In this document: positions 25,066 through 33,335 of the stretch, one piece after another | Numbering within the stretch: the stretch's first letter is position 1 | Layout: each line of letters starts with the position of its first letter | Source: Niveispirillum sp. | GTDB lineage: Bacteria; Pseudomonadota; Alphaproteobacteria; Azospirillales; Azospirillaceae | Assembly: GCF_017996735.1 (NCBI RefSeq) | Contig: NZ_JAGOGJ010000051.1 | Coordinates: forward strand, 1 to 43,814 | Reading direction: 5' to 3' | DNA: 43,814 nt | Notes under the pieces: generated by a model | Told to the model about the DNA's origin: nothing | The model's input: only the letters and a program-made list of their open reading frames with translations | The model's database searches: none | Position numbers and translations under genes: made by a program

Positions 25066-25701
25066 TTACGAAACCAGCCGCTCATCATGCAGGGAGAGAA
25101 GCGACTGCATCAATTCCTCATCCGCGCTGGACATCACGCCCAGCACCTCTGCCTCCTCACACCCTTCGGCGACCAGATAGGCGTGACCCATCGTGCTGTC
25201 GATATAAATGGACTGACCTGTCTCCAGCACGACCGGATCATAGAATTCCGTGTTGACCACCACGCGCCCCTTCAGGACAAAGATAAACTCTTCACCTGAA
25301 TGGTGGACAAGCTGGCCGAATTGTTTGGATGTTTTGGCCCTGATTTTGGTCAGGACCGGGATCATGCGCTTCCGGCGCAACTCTGTGCAGAGGTAATAGT
25401 AATCATAATTGTCGGTTTCGACCCGGACGGCGCGGTCCAGATCACCGAAGCTGCGTCGCGCCGTCACGGCAGCGGGTGAGGGATCGTTCTCCGGTTCCGC
25501 GAACAGTTCCGACATGCGGACGCCTAGCCGCCGGCTCAATTGCTGCAGCTTGTCATAAGTCAGGGTCAACCGGTCATGTTCCACCTTCGACAAGGTGGAG
25601 ACCGGTATCCCACATTTCTCGCTCATTTCCTTGAGGGTCCAGCCATTACGGGCGCGCAGGCCGCGCAGCAAGGCGCCGAGGGTGGGAAGAGCGGAGGACA
25701 A
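25066..25701 (-). CDS. XRE-family regulator with C-terminal cupin domain
   Basis: The 211-aa transcription factor has an N-terminal helix-turn-helix (about residues 10-65, RARNGWTLKEMSEKCGIPVSTLSKVEHDRLTLTY) and a C-terminal cupin sensor (about 115-195, VHHSGEEFIFVLKGRVVVN...ESGQSIYIDS-like, with LVAEGCEEAEVLGV). The start appears to be TTG at 25701: an in-frame TAG lies four codons upstream and GGAG precedes the TTG. XRE-cupin proteins such as PuuR often sense a small amine or amino-acid metabolite and control nearby catabolic genes. The repeated operator on both sides of this gene fits autoregulation plus control of the aldolase and the divergent epimerase operon. The ligand is unknown. Confidence 0.9.
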   Translation of the reverse strand: MSSALPTLGALLRGLRARNGWTLKEMSEKCGIPVSTLSKVEHDRLTLTYDKLQQLSRRLGVRMSELFAEPENDPSPAAVTARRSFGDLDRAVRVETDNYDYYYLCTELRRKRMIPVLTKIRAKTSKQFGQLVHHSGEEFIFVLKGRVVVNTEFYDPVVLETGQSIYIDSTMGHAYLVAEGCEEAEVLGVMSSADEELMQSLLSLHDERLVS

Positions 25702-25716
25702 GTGCTGCTACTCCAT

Positions 25717-25759
25717 TGACGAATTTTCTAATCAGGATCATATTGTCCTAATCAGGACA
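25717..25759. promoter_or_regulatory. Divergent promoter with two phased operators (CTAATCAGGA)
   Basis: TTCTAATCAGGA (25726-25737) and TGTCCTAATCAGGACA (25744-25759) share CTAATCAGGA exactly 20 bases apart, about two helical turns. The second has perfect TGTCCT/AGGACA arms. On the plus strand TTGACG (25717-25722), 18 bases, TATTGT (25741-25746) forms a promoter toward the epimerase gene. On the minus strand TATGAT (25742-25737) can serve the regulator gene. A further half-site AATCAGGA lies at 25817-25824. Confidence 0.65.
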
Positions 25760-25873
25760 AACATGGCGAGTTCGCCAGGCAATTCTATTGCCAACCGGCC
25801 GTCAGGGCAATCCGGCAATCAGGAAACAAGGGCCGCCGCAGCGGCGGCACCCCGAACATGTGGTGATTGAGTA

Positions 25874-26893
25874 ATGGCACGACTGAACATGACGGTCGCG
25901 ACCGAACGGTTGCGTCTGGCCCAACCCTTCCGCATCTCCGGCTATGTATTCGAACATGCCGACGTCATCGTCGTGACCCTGTCCGACGGCACGTATCAGG
26001 GCCGTGGCGAAGGTGGCGGCGTTTTCTTTCTGGGCGACGATGTCGCGCATATGCAGGAACAGCTCGCGGGGGCCCGCGCCGCCATCGAGGCCGGGGTGAC
26101 GCGCGAGGAGTTGCGCCAGATCCTGCCCCCCGGTGGTGCGCGCAACGCCGTGGATTGCGCCCTTTGGGAACTGGAAGCGGCGCGCAGCGACCGGCCGGTC
26201 TGGCTTCTGGCCGGACTGGAAGAACCCAGGCCGGTGCGCACCACCTTCACGCTGGGCGCTGATACGCCGGAAGTCATGGCCAAGGGGGCCAGGGATTATG
26301 CCGACGCCAAGGCCATCAAGATCAAGCTGACCGGCGATCTCCCCCTCGACATTGCCCGCGTCCAGGCGATCCATGCCGCACGACCCGACGCCTGGCTGAG
26401 CGTCGATGGCAACCAGGGTTTCAAGGCAGAGCAGTTGGATCCGCTGGTCGCCGCCTTAGGTGCCGCTGGCGTGGCGTTGCTGGAGCAGCCGCTGGCCCGC
26501 ACCCGTGACGCGGACCTGGAGGGCTACCGTTCCCCCATTCCCGTCGCCGGGGATGAAAGCATCGTGTCGCTGTCCGATGTCTCCGGTGCAGTCGGCCGTT
26601 TCGATATCATCAACATCAAGCTGGATAAGTGCGGCGGCCTGACCGAAGGCCTGCTGATGGCGGCGCGGGCCAGGGAACTGGGCCTGGGCGTCATGGTCGG
26701 CAATATGGTGGGCACCAGTCTGGCCATGGCGCCGGCCTTCGTGCTGGGCCAGCTCTGCGACATCGTCGATCTCGACTCGCCCATCTTCCTGGCCCGCGAC
26801 CGTACCCCCGGCGCCGTCTATCACGACGGCCATATCCATGTCGGCGCAGAGGTCTGGGGCACGCGTACAGCGGCGATGGCAGCCACTGAATGA
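25874..26893 (+). CDS. Dipeptide epimerase (enolase superfamily)
   Basis: Muconate-lactonizing subgroup enolase-superfamily enzyme that epimerises the alpha carbon of one residue in a dipeptide, as in L-Ala-D/L-Glu epimerase. The 339-aa protein shows the KxK motif (Lys149, Lys151), metal ligands Asp178 (VDGNQG), Glu204 (LEQPL) and Asp227 (GDES), and the second base Lys249 in NIKLDKCGG. The DxD motif Asp299-Leu-Asp301, which binds the dipeptide amino group, supports dipeptide epimerase over other subgroup members. Dipeptide preference (Ala-Glu, cationic or hydrophobic) cannot be read safely. It is the first gene after the XRE-controlled divergent promoter and precedes a TonB receptor and an M19 dipeptidase. 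Confidence 0.9.
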   Translation: MARLNMTVATERLRLAQPFRISGYVFEHADVIVVTLSDGTYQGRGEGGGVFFLGDDVAHMQEQLAGARAAIEAGVTREELRQILPPGGARNAVDCALWELEAARSDRPVWLLAGLEEPRPVRTTFTLGADTPEVMAKGARDYADAKAIKIKLTGDLPLDIARVQAIHAARPDAWLSVDGNQGFKAEQLDPLVAALGAAGVALLEQPLARTRDADLEGYRSPIPVAGDESIVSLSDVSGAVGRFDIINIKLDKCGGLTEGLLMAARARELGLGVMVGNMVGTSLAMAPAFVLGQLCDIVDLDSPIFLARDRTPGAVYHDGHIHVGAEVWGTRTAAMAATE

Positions 26894-26913
26894 CCAACTT
26901 TCACTGAGAATCG

Positions 26914-26950
26914 GAAAAATCTTTGACACATAGTAAAATTGGAAAATAAT
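26914..26950 (+). promoter_or_regulatory. Promoter of TonB receptor with 14-base shared element
   Basis: TTGACA (26923-26928), a 16-base spacer, then AATAAT (26945-26950). The -35 is the end of GAAAAATCTTTGAC (26914-26927), which recurs in reverse orientation in the FAD oxidoreductase promoter at 23483-23496. The leader to the receptor ATG is about 65 bases. Confidence 0.6.
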
Positions 26951-27021
26951 GTTCTAAACAGGATGGCATCGACCCAAACAAGCCAAAAGGCCTGGGTCAC
27001 GGATCAGAACAGGAGAGCTTC

Positions 27022-29265
27022 ATGGGGACGCTTCGTAATACGCTGCTGCTGGCCACCGGCATGATGGTCGTCACGGTACCGGCCATGGCGCAAAGCCAGC
27101 CGGCTTCTTCCTCCTCTTCCGGCATCCTGCTGGAGGAGATCATCGTCACGGCGCAGAAGCGCCGTCAGACGCTGATCGACGTGCCGCAGTCGGTCTCGGT
27201 GGTCTCCGGCGCCACGCTGGAGAAACAGCAGGCCAACACCATCCAGGACTATCTGAAGCTGGTGCCCGGCCTGCAGATCGCCCAGGACACGCCCGGCCAG
27301 GGCCGTCTGGTGATGCGCGGTGTCAATACCGGCGGCGTGGCGTCGACCGTGTCGGTCTATATGGACGAAACACCGTTCGGCTCCTCCACCGGCCTGGCCA
27401 ATGGCGCCATTCTGGCCGGCGATTTCGACACGTTCGACATCGCGCGGGTGGAAGTGCTGCGTGGCCCCCAGGGCACGCTTTATGGCGCCAGTTCGCTGGG
27501 CGGCGTGCTGAAATACATCACCAACGAACCCGACACCAAGGCGGTGGAGAGCCGGTCACGCGTCGGTGTGGAAACGGCAAAGGGCGGCGACCTGTCCTAT
27601 TCCGGCAATACGCTGGTCAATGTGCCGGTGAGCGACGATCTGGCCGTAAGAGCGTCGGGCTATTATCGCAAGACAGGCGGCTTCATCGACAGCATCGGCA
27701 CGGCCGGGTCGGATCGGGAAAGCAACATCAACGACAGCCAGAGCTATGGCGGCCGCGTGTCGGCCCTTTATGCGCCGGCCAACGGCTTCTCCCTGCGTCT
27801 CACCGCCCTGTTGCAGGATATCAAATCGGACGCGCCCAGCACGGTGGAGAGCGATCCCGACAGCATCGCCATGCTCTATGGCCGCCCCACCTTCTCGCAA
27901 TTCGTGCCGGCCTTTCGCGATATCAAATATCGCGTCTATAACGGTACGGCCAAGTATGAGGCGGGCTTCGCCGATATCCTCTCCTCCACCAGTTTCTCCT
28001 CGCAGAAGCAGAAAAGCCGCACCGACCTCAGCTACAACCTGTCGGGCCTGATCAACGGCGTCTTCGGCACGCCCAACGAAATCTACCTGGGCCAGGACAC
28101 CAATGTCGAAAAATTCACCCAGGAACTGCGCCTGACCTCCTCGCAGCCGGGGCCGTTCGAATGGCTGGTCGGCGGTTATTATGTGCATGAGAAGGCGCTG
28201 ATACGGCAGGGCTATTTCGCCGTGCGGCCCGGCACGCTTGACCCGATCACCAGCCTGCCGCTGCTGGCCGACGTGCAATTGCCGTCCAAGTACGAGGAAT
28301 TCGCCGGCTTCGCCAATGCCACCGTGCATCTGGATGAGCAGTTCGACGTCGATTTCGGCGCCCGCTACAGTCACAATCGGCAATCGGCCAGCCAGATGAC
28401 CGATGGTGTTCTGGCGGGAGGCACATCCGTGTATCCCGACATCCGATCGTCGGAAAATGTCTTCACCTTCTCCGCGGCACCGAAATTCAAACTATCGGAC
28501 AACGCATCGATCTATCTTCGTGTCGCCAAGGGGTATCGTCCGGGTGGACCCAACCCGCTGCCGCCCAGCGCTCCCGCGGACGCGCTGCGCCAATTCGATA
28601 GTGACACGCTGATCAGCTACGAGGCCGGGACCAAGGTACAGTCCGAGGACGGCACGGTCAGCGCCGAATTGTCGGTCTTCCACCTGGACTGGCGTGACAT
28701 TCAGTTGATCGCCGTCGTGGACGAGTACGGCATCAACATCAATGGCGGAAAGGCCAAGAGCGACGGCGCCGAAGGTTCGGTGACCTTCCGGCCCGTGCGC
28801 GGCCTGGAGCTGTCGGCCAACGCCGCCTATACCAACGCCAAGCTGCGCGATGACACGACGCCGGTTATCGGCGGGCTGAATGGCGACCGCCTGCCCTTCA
28901 CCCCGAAACTCAGCGCGGCCCTGAACGGCGATTACAACTGGGACCTGACGGGGGATATCACCGCGTCGGTCGGCGGATCGGTGCGTTTCCTGTCCAAGCA
29001 ATATGCCAGTTACGACGCCACCTATCGCGCTGCCAACGGCCAACAGCGGCAATTGCCGTCCTATCAGGTCATTGATCTGCGCGCCGGACTCGATTTCGGC
29101 AACTTCGCCCTGGACGCCTATGCGAAGAATATCGGCAACAGCAAGGGTCGCACCTCCACCGGCTCGGTCACGGCCAATGGGGGGCCGGTCAATCCGGGTG
29201 GGGCCCTGGCCACCGGCATCATCCGTCCGCTGAGCTTTGGGCTTACCATCTCCGCAAGCTATTGA
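27022..29265 (+). CDS. TonB-dependent outer-membrane receptor
   Basis: The 747-aa receptor has a signal peptide (about residues 1-24, ending in AMAQ), a TonB-box-like EEIIVTAQKR, a plug domain (VPQSVSVVSG..., then VEVLRGPQGTLYGASSLGGVLKYITNEP) and a beta-barrel ending in aromatic ...LSFGLTISASY. The ribosome binding site AGGAGAGC precedes the ATG. Substrate cannot be told from sequence; many proteins of this subgroup import plant- or microbe-derived small molecules rather than siderophores. Here it lies between a dipeptide epimerase and a dipeptidase, so a peptide or peptide-like ligand is likely by context. Confidence 0.93.
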   Translation: MGTLRNTLLLATGMMVVTVPAMAQSQPASSSSSGILLEEIIVTAQKRRQTLIDVPQSVSVVSGATLEKQQANTIQDYLKLVPGLQIAQDTPGQGRLVMRGVNTGGVASTVSVYMDETPFGSSTGLANGAILAGDFDTFDIARVEVLRGPQGTLYGASSLGGVLKYITNEPDTKAVESRSRVGVETAKGGDLSYSGNTLVNVPVSDDLAVRASGYYRKTGGFIDSIGTAGSDRESNINDSQSYGGRVSALYAPANGFSLRLTALLQDIKSDAPSTVESDPDSIAMLYGRPTFSQFVPAFRDIKYRVYNGTAKYEAGFADILSSTSFSSQKQKSRTDLSYNLSGLINGVFGTPNEIYLGQDTNVEKFTQELRLTSSQPGPFEWLVGGYYVHEKALIRQGYFAVRPGTLDPITSLPLLADVQLPSKYEEFAGFANATVHLDEQFDVDFGARYSHNRQSASQMTDGVLAGGTSVYPDIRSSENVFTFSAAPKFKLSDNASIYLRVAKGYRPGGPNPLPPSAPADALRQFDSDTLISYEAGTKVQSEDGTVSAELSVFHLDWRDIQLIAVVDEYGININGGKAKSDGAEGSVTFRPVRGLELSANAAYTNAKLRDDTTPVIGGLNGDRLPFTPKLSAALNGDYNWDLTGDITASVGGSVRFLSKQYASYDATYRAANGQQRQLPSYQVIDLRAGLDFGNFALDAYAKNIGNSKGRTSTGSVTANGGPVNPGGALATGIIRPLSFGLTISASY

Positions 29266-29326
29266 CGCGGGGTTGTGGATGTCGGTCCCTACCCACAAGA
29301 TCGACATCCACGCCGCAGGAGACAGC

Positions 29327-30430
29327 ATGTCCCACGCCATCGACCTCCATCGCCGCTTGCTGACGCTGGACGCCCATCTCGACACGCCGATCCATTTCGC
29401 ACGGGCCGGCTGGCATTTCGATGAACGCCATGATCTGGCGGATGATGTCGCCCAGCTCGACATGCCGCGCATGCAAGGCAACCTGTCCGGCGGCTTCTTT
29501 GTCATCTACACCGCACAGGGACCATTGACGGAAGAGGCCTATGGAGCGGCCCTGGCCTCGGCCCGCCAGCGTTCGCGGGAAATCGACGAAACCCTGGCCC
29601 GCTTTTCCGACCGGATCGGGCCAGCCGTGACAGCGGCCGACGCCCACCGCCTGAACGGCGAAGGCAGGATGGTGGCGTTCCGCAGCATCGAGAATTCTTA
29701 CCCGATCGGGGAGGATCTGGGCCTTCTGGCCGAATTCCACGCCCACGGGGTGCGGATGGCGGGGCCGGTGCATGTGCGCGCCAACCAGTTGGCCGACAGT
29801 TCCACCGACACGCCCCGCTGGAACGGCCTCAGCGCGCTGGGCGAGGATTGGGTGACGGAGATGAACCGGCTGGGCATGGTGATCGACGCCAGCCACGCAT
29901 CCGATGCCGCCTTCGACCGGATGCTGGAACTTTCCAGGTCACCGCTGGTGCTGTCCCATTCCGGCACGCGCGGCTTCTACGACCACCCCCGCAATCTGGA
30001 TGATGATCGCATCCGGGCGCTGGCCGCCCGGGGTGGGGTCATCGGCTTCACCACCATCTATCTGTCGGCCATGCATATGGCATCGGAACGCGCAGGCCTG
30101 TTCCGGACCATGGGGCATATCGGCGACCTGTCGGTGACCGAACAGGTGGATCTGGCCCGGCGCTGGAACGCGCTGGAAGACGCCGCCCCCATGTGGAGGG
30201 CGGGTTTTGAGGATTATATGGCGGCCTTGCTGCACACCATCGCCGTGGCCGGTGTTGACCATGTCTGTTTTGGTGCCGACTGGGATGGCGGCGGCGGTGT
30301 GGAGGGATTGCGCGACGTGACCGCCCTGCCCCGCGTCACCGAACGGCTCCTGGAAGCTGGCTTCTCCGAAGGCGATCTGGAGAAGATGTGGAGCGGCAAT
30401 CTGCTGCGTGTCCTGTCCGAAGCCGGATGA
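29327..30430 (+). CDS. Membrane dipeptidase family (M19) peptidase
   Basis: Metal-dependent dipeptidase of the renal dipeptidase/M19 family, 367 aa from ATG 29327 (CAGGAGA upstream). Members cleave L-Xaa-D/L-Xaa dipeptides and tolerate a D-residue at the C-terminal side. Visible are the N-terminal metal-binding HLD (His17, Asp19 in LDAHLDTPIHF), the SHSGTRGFYDHPRNLDD segment (typical SHS and H-P-R-N), and HVCFGADWDGGGGVEGLRD near the C-terminus, which matches the family's late substrate or metal region. No signal peptide is visible, so it probably acts in the cytoplasm. It lies in a plus-strand run with the receptor upstream and the S12 hydrolase downstream (39-base gap). Confidence 0.9.
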   Translation: MSHAIDLHRRLLTLDAHLDTPIHFARAGWHFDERHDLADDVAQLDMPRMQGNLSGGFFVIYTAQGPLTEEAYGAALASARQRSREIDETLARFSDRIGPAVTAADAHRLNGEGRMVAFRSIENSYPIGEDLGLLAEFHAHGVRMAGPVHVRANQLADSSTDTPRWNGLSALGEDWVTEMNRLGMVIDASHASDAAFDRMLELSRSPLVLSHSGTRGFYDHPRNLDDDRIRALAARGGVIGFTTIYLSAMHMASERAGLFRTMGHIGDLSVTEQVDLARRWNALEDAAPMWRAGFEDYMAALLHTIAVAGVDHVCFGADWDGGGGVEGLRDVTALPRVTERLLEAGFSEGDLEKMWSGNLLRVLSEAG

Positions 30431-30469
30431 CGCGCCTTTCTTAAAAGACACGACCATCAGGAGAGACAG

Positions 30470-32020
30470 ATGACAGTCCAGGCCCGGATCGAGCCTGCGG
30501 CGCTCGACGCGCTTCTGGCACCCTATGACACCACCAATGCCCCCGGCTTCGCGGTGGGCGTGGCGCTGAAGGGCCGACCTGTCTACCGGCGCGGTGTCGG
30601 CATGGCCAGCATCGAGCTGCCAGTCACCCTGTCGCCCACCATCCGCATGCGCATCGGCTCCACCAGCAAGCATTTCTGCGTGCTGGCCGTCATGCTGCTG
30701 GCGGAGGAAGGCAGACTGTCCATTGATGACCGCGTGCGCCGCCACCTGCCGGAACTGCCGGCCTGGGCCGACACTATGACGGTGCGGCAGTTGATGGCCC
30801 ATACCAGCGGCATGCGCGACAGCCTGGACCTTCTGCTGCATACGGCCGGTCCCGGCATGACCACCCCCGCCAATTTCCAGTTCAAGATGCTAGCGGCGCT
30901 GGACAGCGTCAATTTCGCGCCCGGCGCAAGCTGGAGCTACAATAATGGCGGCTATATCCTGTTGGCGGAGATCGTGACACGGCTGGGCGGGCGGGATTTC
31001 GCCAGCTTCCTGCGCGAGCGGATCTTCGAACCCGTGGGCATGCATGACACGATGGTGCGGGCACTGGACACCGATCTGGTGCCCAACAGCGCCACGTTGC
31101 ATGTGCCCAGCCCCAGCGGCGGTTACATGCGCGGCGTCTTCGGCTCCCCCATTGGGGGAGAGGGCGGCATCGTCTCCACCGTCAACGACATGCTGCTCTG
31201 GCTGAAGCATATGAGCGCGCCACTGGTGGGCAGTGCGGCGACATGGGCCGCGATGCGCACCCCGCACGCCACCCATGGCTATGGCCTGGGCCTCAGCATG
31301 ACCCCGCATCGCGGGTTGGACACGGTACATCACGCGGGCGCGGTCGTCGGGGGTTCCAGCCAGATGATCAAGGTGCTGGGGCACGAGCTTGATATCATCG
31401 TCATGTCCAACGGCCGCAACAGCCTGGAACTGTACAAGCTGATCGACGACATCATCGACCGCTGCCTGCCCGGCCTGCCGCCCGTGCCGGAGGATGTGGC
31501 GGCCGAACCTGTGGCCGGCGACTATTATAACCGCGACACCGGCCGCAAGCTGACCCTGGTGGCGAACGAGGGCAAGCAGGCAATCCGCCTGGGCGGCATG
31601 ACCCTGCCGGCCAGACGCGATGCGGAGGGCTGGCTCAGCCTGCCCATCGTGCCCACCGACATGCGCCTGCGCCCCGTCGATGACGGCGGGTCGCTGGAAC
31701 TGACGGAATTCGGGCAGCAGGAGGTGCTTCGGCGCGTCACCCCGGGGCAAGGACAGGATGCCGCCGCCATCCTGGGCGATTATGTCAGTGCCGCCGCCGG
31801 GATCAGCGCCAGCATCCGCGATGGTGATGAAGCTCCGCACCTGACCCTGCGCAACGCCATCGGGTCCTTCCTCTATAAGCTGGCCCCGGTGGCACCGGAT
31901 TTGTGGGAGGCGCGCGGGGCCGGGCCGCTACCGCTGGCCGCCACGCTTGAAATCGACGGCACCGGTTTCCTTCTCACCACCGGCCGCACCCTGCGTCTGC
32001 GTTTCGAGCGTCTTAAATGA
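30470..32020 (+). CDS. S12 serine hydrolase resembling D-aminopeptidase
   Basis: The 516-aa protein has an N-terminal S12 domain (about residues 10-340) and a C-terminal barrel-like region (about 345-516). Motifs are Ser64-Thr-Ser-Lys67, Tyr157-Asn-Asn159 and His288-Ala-Gly290. Their spacing and the total length closely match D-aminopeptidase DAP of Ochrobactrum (about 520 aa; SxxK near 62-65, YxN near 153-155, HxG near 287), which removes N-terminal D-residues. No signal peptide is seen, unlike the S12 protein at 20250, so it is likely cytoplasmic. Its stop overlaps the following MFS ATG (ATGA). A beta-lactamase-type esterase is the alternative. Confidence 0.85.
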   Translation: MTVQARIEPAALDALLAPYDTTNAPGFAVGVALKGRPVYRRGVGMASIELPVTLSPTIRMRIGSTSKHFCVLAVMLLAEEGRLSIDDRVRRHLPELPAWADTMTVRQLMAHTSGMRDSLDLLLHTAGPGMTTPANFQFKMLAALDSVNFAPGASWSYNNGGYILLAEIVTRLGGRDFASFLRERIFEPVGMHDTMVRALDTDLVPNSATLHVPSPSGGYMRGVFGSPIGGEGGIVSTVNDMLLWLKHMSAPLVGSAATWAAMRTPHATHGYGLGLSMTPHRGLDTVHHAGAVVGGSSQMIKVLGHELDIIVMSNGRNSLELYKLIDDIIDRCLPGLPPVPEDVAAEPVAGDYYNRDTGRKLTLVANEGKQAIRLGGMTLPARRDAEGWLSLPIVPTDMRLRPVDDGGSLELTEFGQQEVLRRVTPGQGQDAAAILGDYVSAAAGISASIRDGDEAPHLTLRNAIGSFLYKLAPVAPDLWEARGAGPLPLAATLEIDGTGFLLTTGRTLRLRFERLK

Positions 32021-33309
32021 GCCATACCGGTTTCCCGTCACCGGCCCGCGCCGGCTATGCCCTGCTGGCCCTGTCGATCCTCAGCTTTTTCCTGACCATG
32101 GACATCACGCTGACGGCGCTGCTGATCGAGCCGATGAAGCGCGACATGTCCCTGACCGATCTGGAGGTCGGGCTGCTGCAGGGTACCGCCTTTGGTCTGG
32201 CGCTGGGCATCGCGTCCATCCCCTGCGGCCGGCTGATCGACCGGACGGTGCGCATGCGGCTGCTGTTCTGGGGTCTGGTGTCCTGGATCATCGCCATGGT
32301 CATCACCGGCCTGGCGCCGAACTTCCTGTCGCTGGTGGTGGGGCGCGTCATCCTGGGCGCCAACGCTGCCCTGCTGGTCCCTGCCGCCTTCTCGCTGGCC
32401 GCCGACCTTTATCCGCCGGAACGGCGATCGGTGGCCACCAGTCTGCTGGTGGTGGGACAGGCGGCGGGACAGGGCATCGGCATCCTGGCCGGCGGTCTGG
32501 CCTTTGACGTCCTGAGCGGCTGGCACACCGCCGATCCCGGCCTGCTGTTCGGGCTGCCGCCCTGGCGCCTGCTCTATCTGGCCGCCGCCATCCTGGGTGG
32601 GGCCATCCTGCTGCTGCTGGCCCCGGTGCGTGAACCGGCACGCCAGGAACAGCATGATCAGAGCGGCAAGACCTCGGTCGCGTTTCGTGAGCTGTGGCAA
32701 TATCGCGGCTTCCTGCTGCCCCTGATCATCGCCCTGCTGCTGAGCCAGGTGACGATCCAGGCGGCATCGGTCTGGGCCACACCCATGCTGATCCGCAACT
32801 ATCACCTGACACCGGGACAGTTCGCCGGCTGGCTGAGCGCGGTGCTGCTGATCGGCGGTATCGCCGGGGCGGGCGGCAGCGGCTGGCTGGGCAAGCTGGG
32901 CCAACGTCATGGCGGGCGGGCCGGCGTGCTGGTTCCGGCCGTGGTGGCGGCACTGGCCATCGCCCCCTTGTCGCTGTTCGGCATGGCGCCCGGTGTGCCG
33001 TTATTCGCGGTGATGCTGACGGCCCATATCTTTGCCGGCGCGGTGGTCGCCACCCTCGGCGTCATCGCCATCACGCTCAACATCCCCAACGAGGTGCGGG
33101 GCCTGGCGCTGGGCACCAACACCTTGCTGACCGCCATCTTCGCCAGCGCCACGGCACCGCCGCTGATCGCCCTGGTCAGTTCCACGCTGGGCGGTGAGAG
33201 CCGGCTGGGTATCGCCATCGCCGCCCTGTGCGTGCCCTGTGCCATCGGCGGCGCCCTGTTCTTCTATCAGGCGATCCGCTTCTTCCGACGCACAGGTGCC
33301 GCGGCATGA
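32017..33309 (+). CDS. MFS transporter, second of the island
   Basis: The 430-aa 12-helix MFS protein starts in an ATGA overlap with the upstream S12 hydrolase. The early segment LEVGLLQGTAFGLALGIASIPCGRLIDRTVRMRLL is an MFS loop 2-3 variant, and VVGRVILGANAALLVPAAFSLAADLYPPERRSVA follows. It is similar in layout to the MFS gene at 18857 and belongs to the same broad subgroup. By context it moves a peptide breakdown product or the intact dipeptide across the inner membrane. Its stop codon lies inside a hairpin shared with the convergent acyl-CoA dehydrogenase gene. Confidence 0.86.
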   Translation: MSHTGFPSPARAGYALLALSILSFFLTMDITLTALLIEPMKRDMSLTDLEVGLLQGTAFGLALGIASIPCGRLIDRTVRMRLLFWGLVSWIIAMVITGLAPNFLSLVVGRVILGANAALLVPAAFSLAADLYPPERRSVATSLLVVGQAAGQGIGILAGGLAFDVLSGWHTADPGLLFGLPPWRLLYLAAAILGGAILLLLAPVREPARQEQHDQSGKTSVAFRELWQYRGFLLPLIIALLLSQVTIQAASVWATPMLIRNYHLTPGQFAGWLSAVLLIGGIAGAGGSGWLGKLGQRHGGRAGVLVPAVVAALAIAPLSLFGMAPGVPLFAVMLTAHIFAGAVVATLGVIAITLNIPNEVRGLALGTNTLLTAIFASATAPPLIALVSSTLGGESRLGIAIAALCVPCAIGGALFFYQAIRFFRRTGAAA

Positions 33310-33335
33310 AGGGGGGGCGCCACGCCCTCCCTTCA
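33307..33335. terminator. Compact bidirectional hairpin containing both convergent stop codons
   Basis: TGAAGGGGGGGC (33307-33318) pairs with GCCCTCCCTTCA (33324-33335) with one G-T pair and a five-base loop. The left arm begins with the TGA of the MFS gene. The right arm ends with the reverse complement of the dehydrogenase TGA. There is no T-tract, so termination strength is uncertain. Confidence 0.55.
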
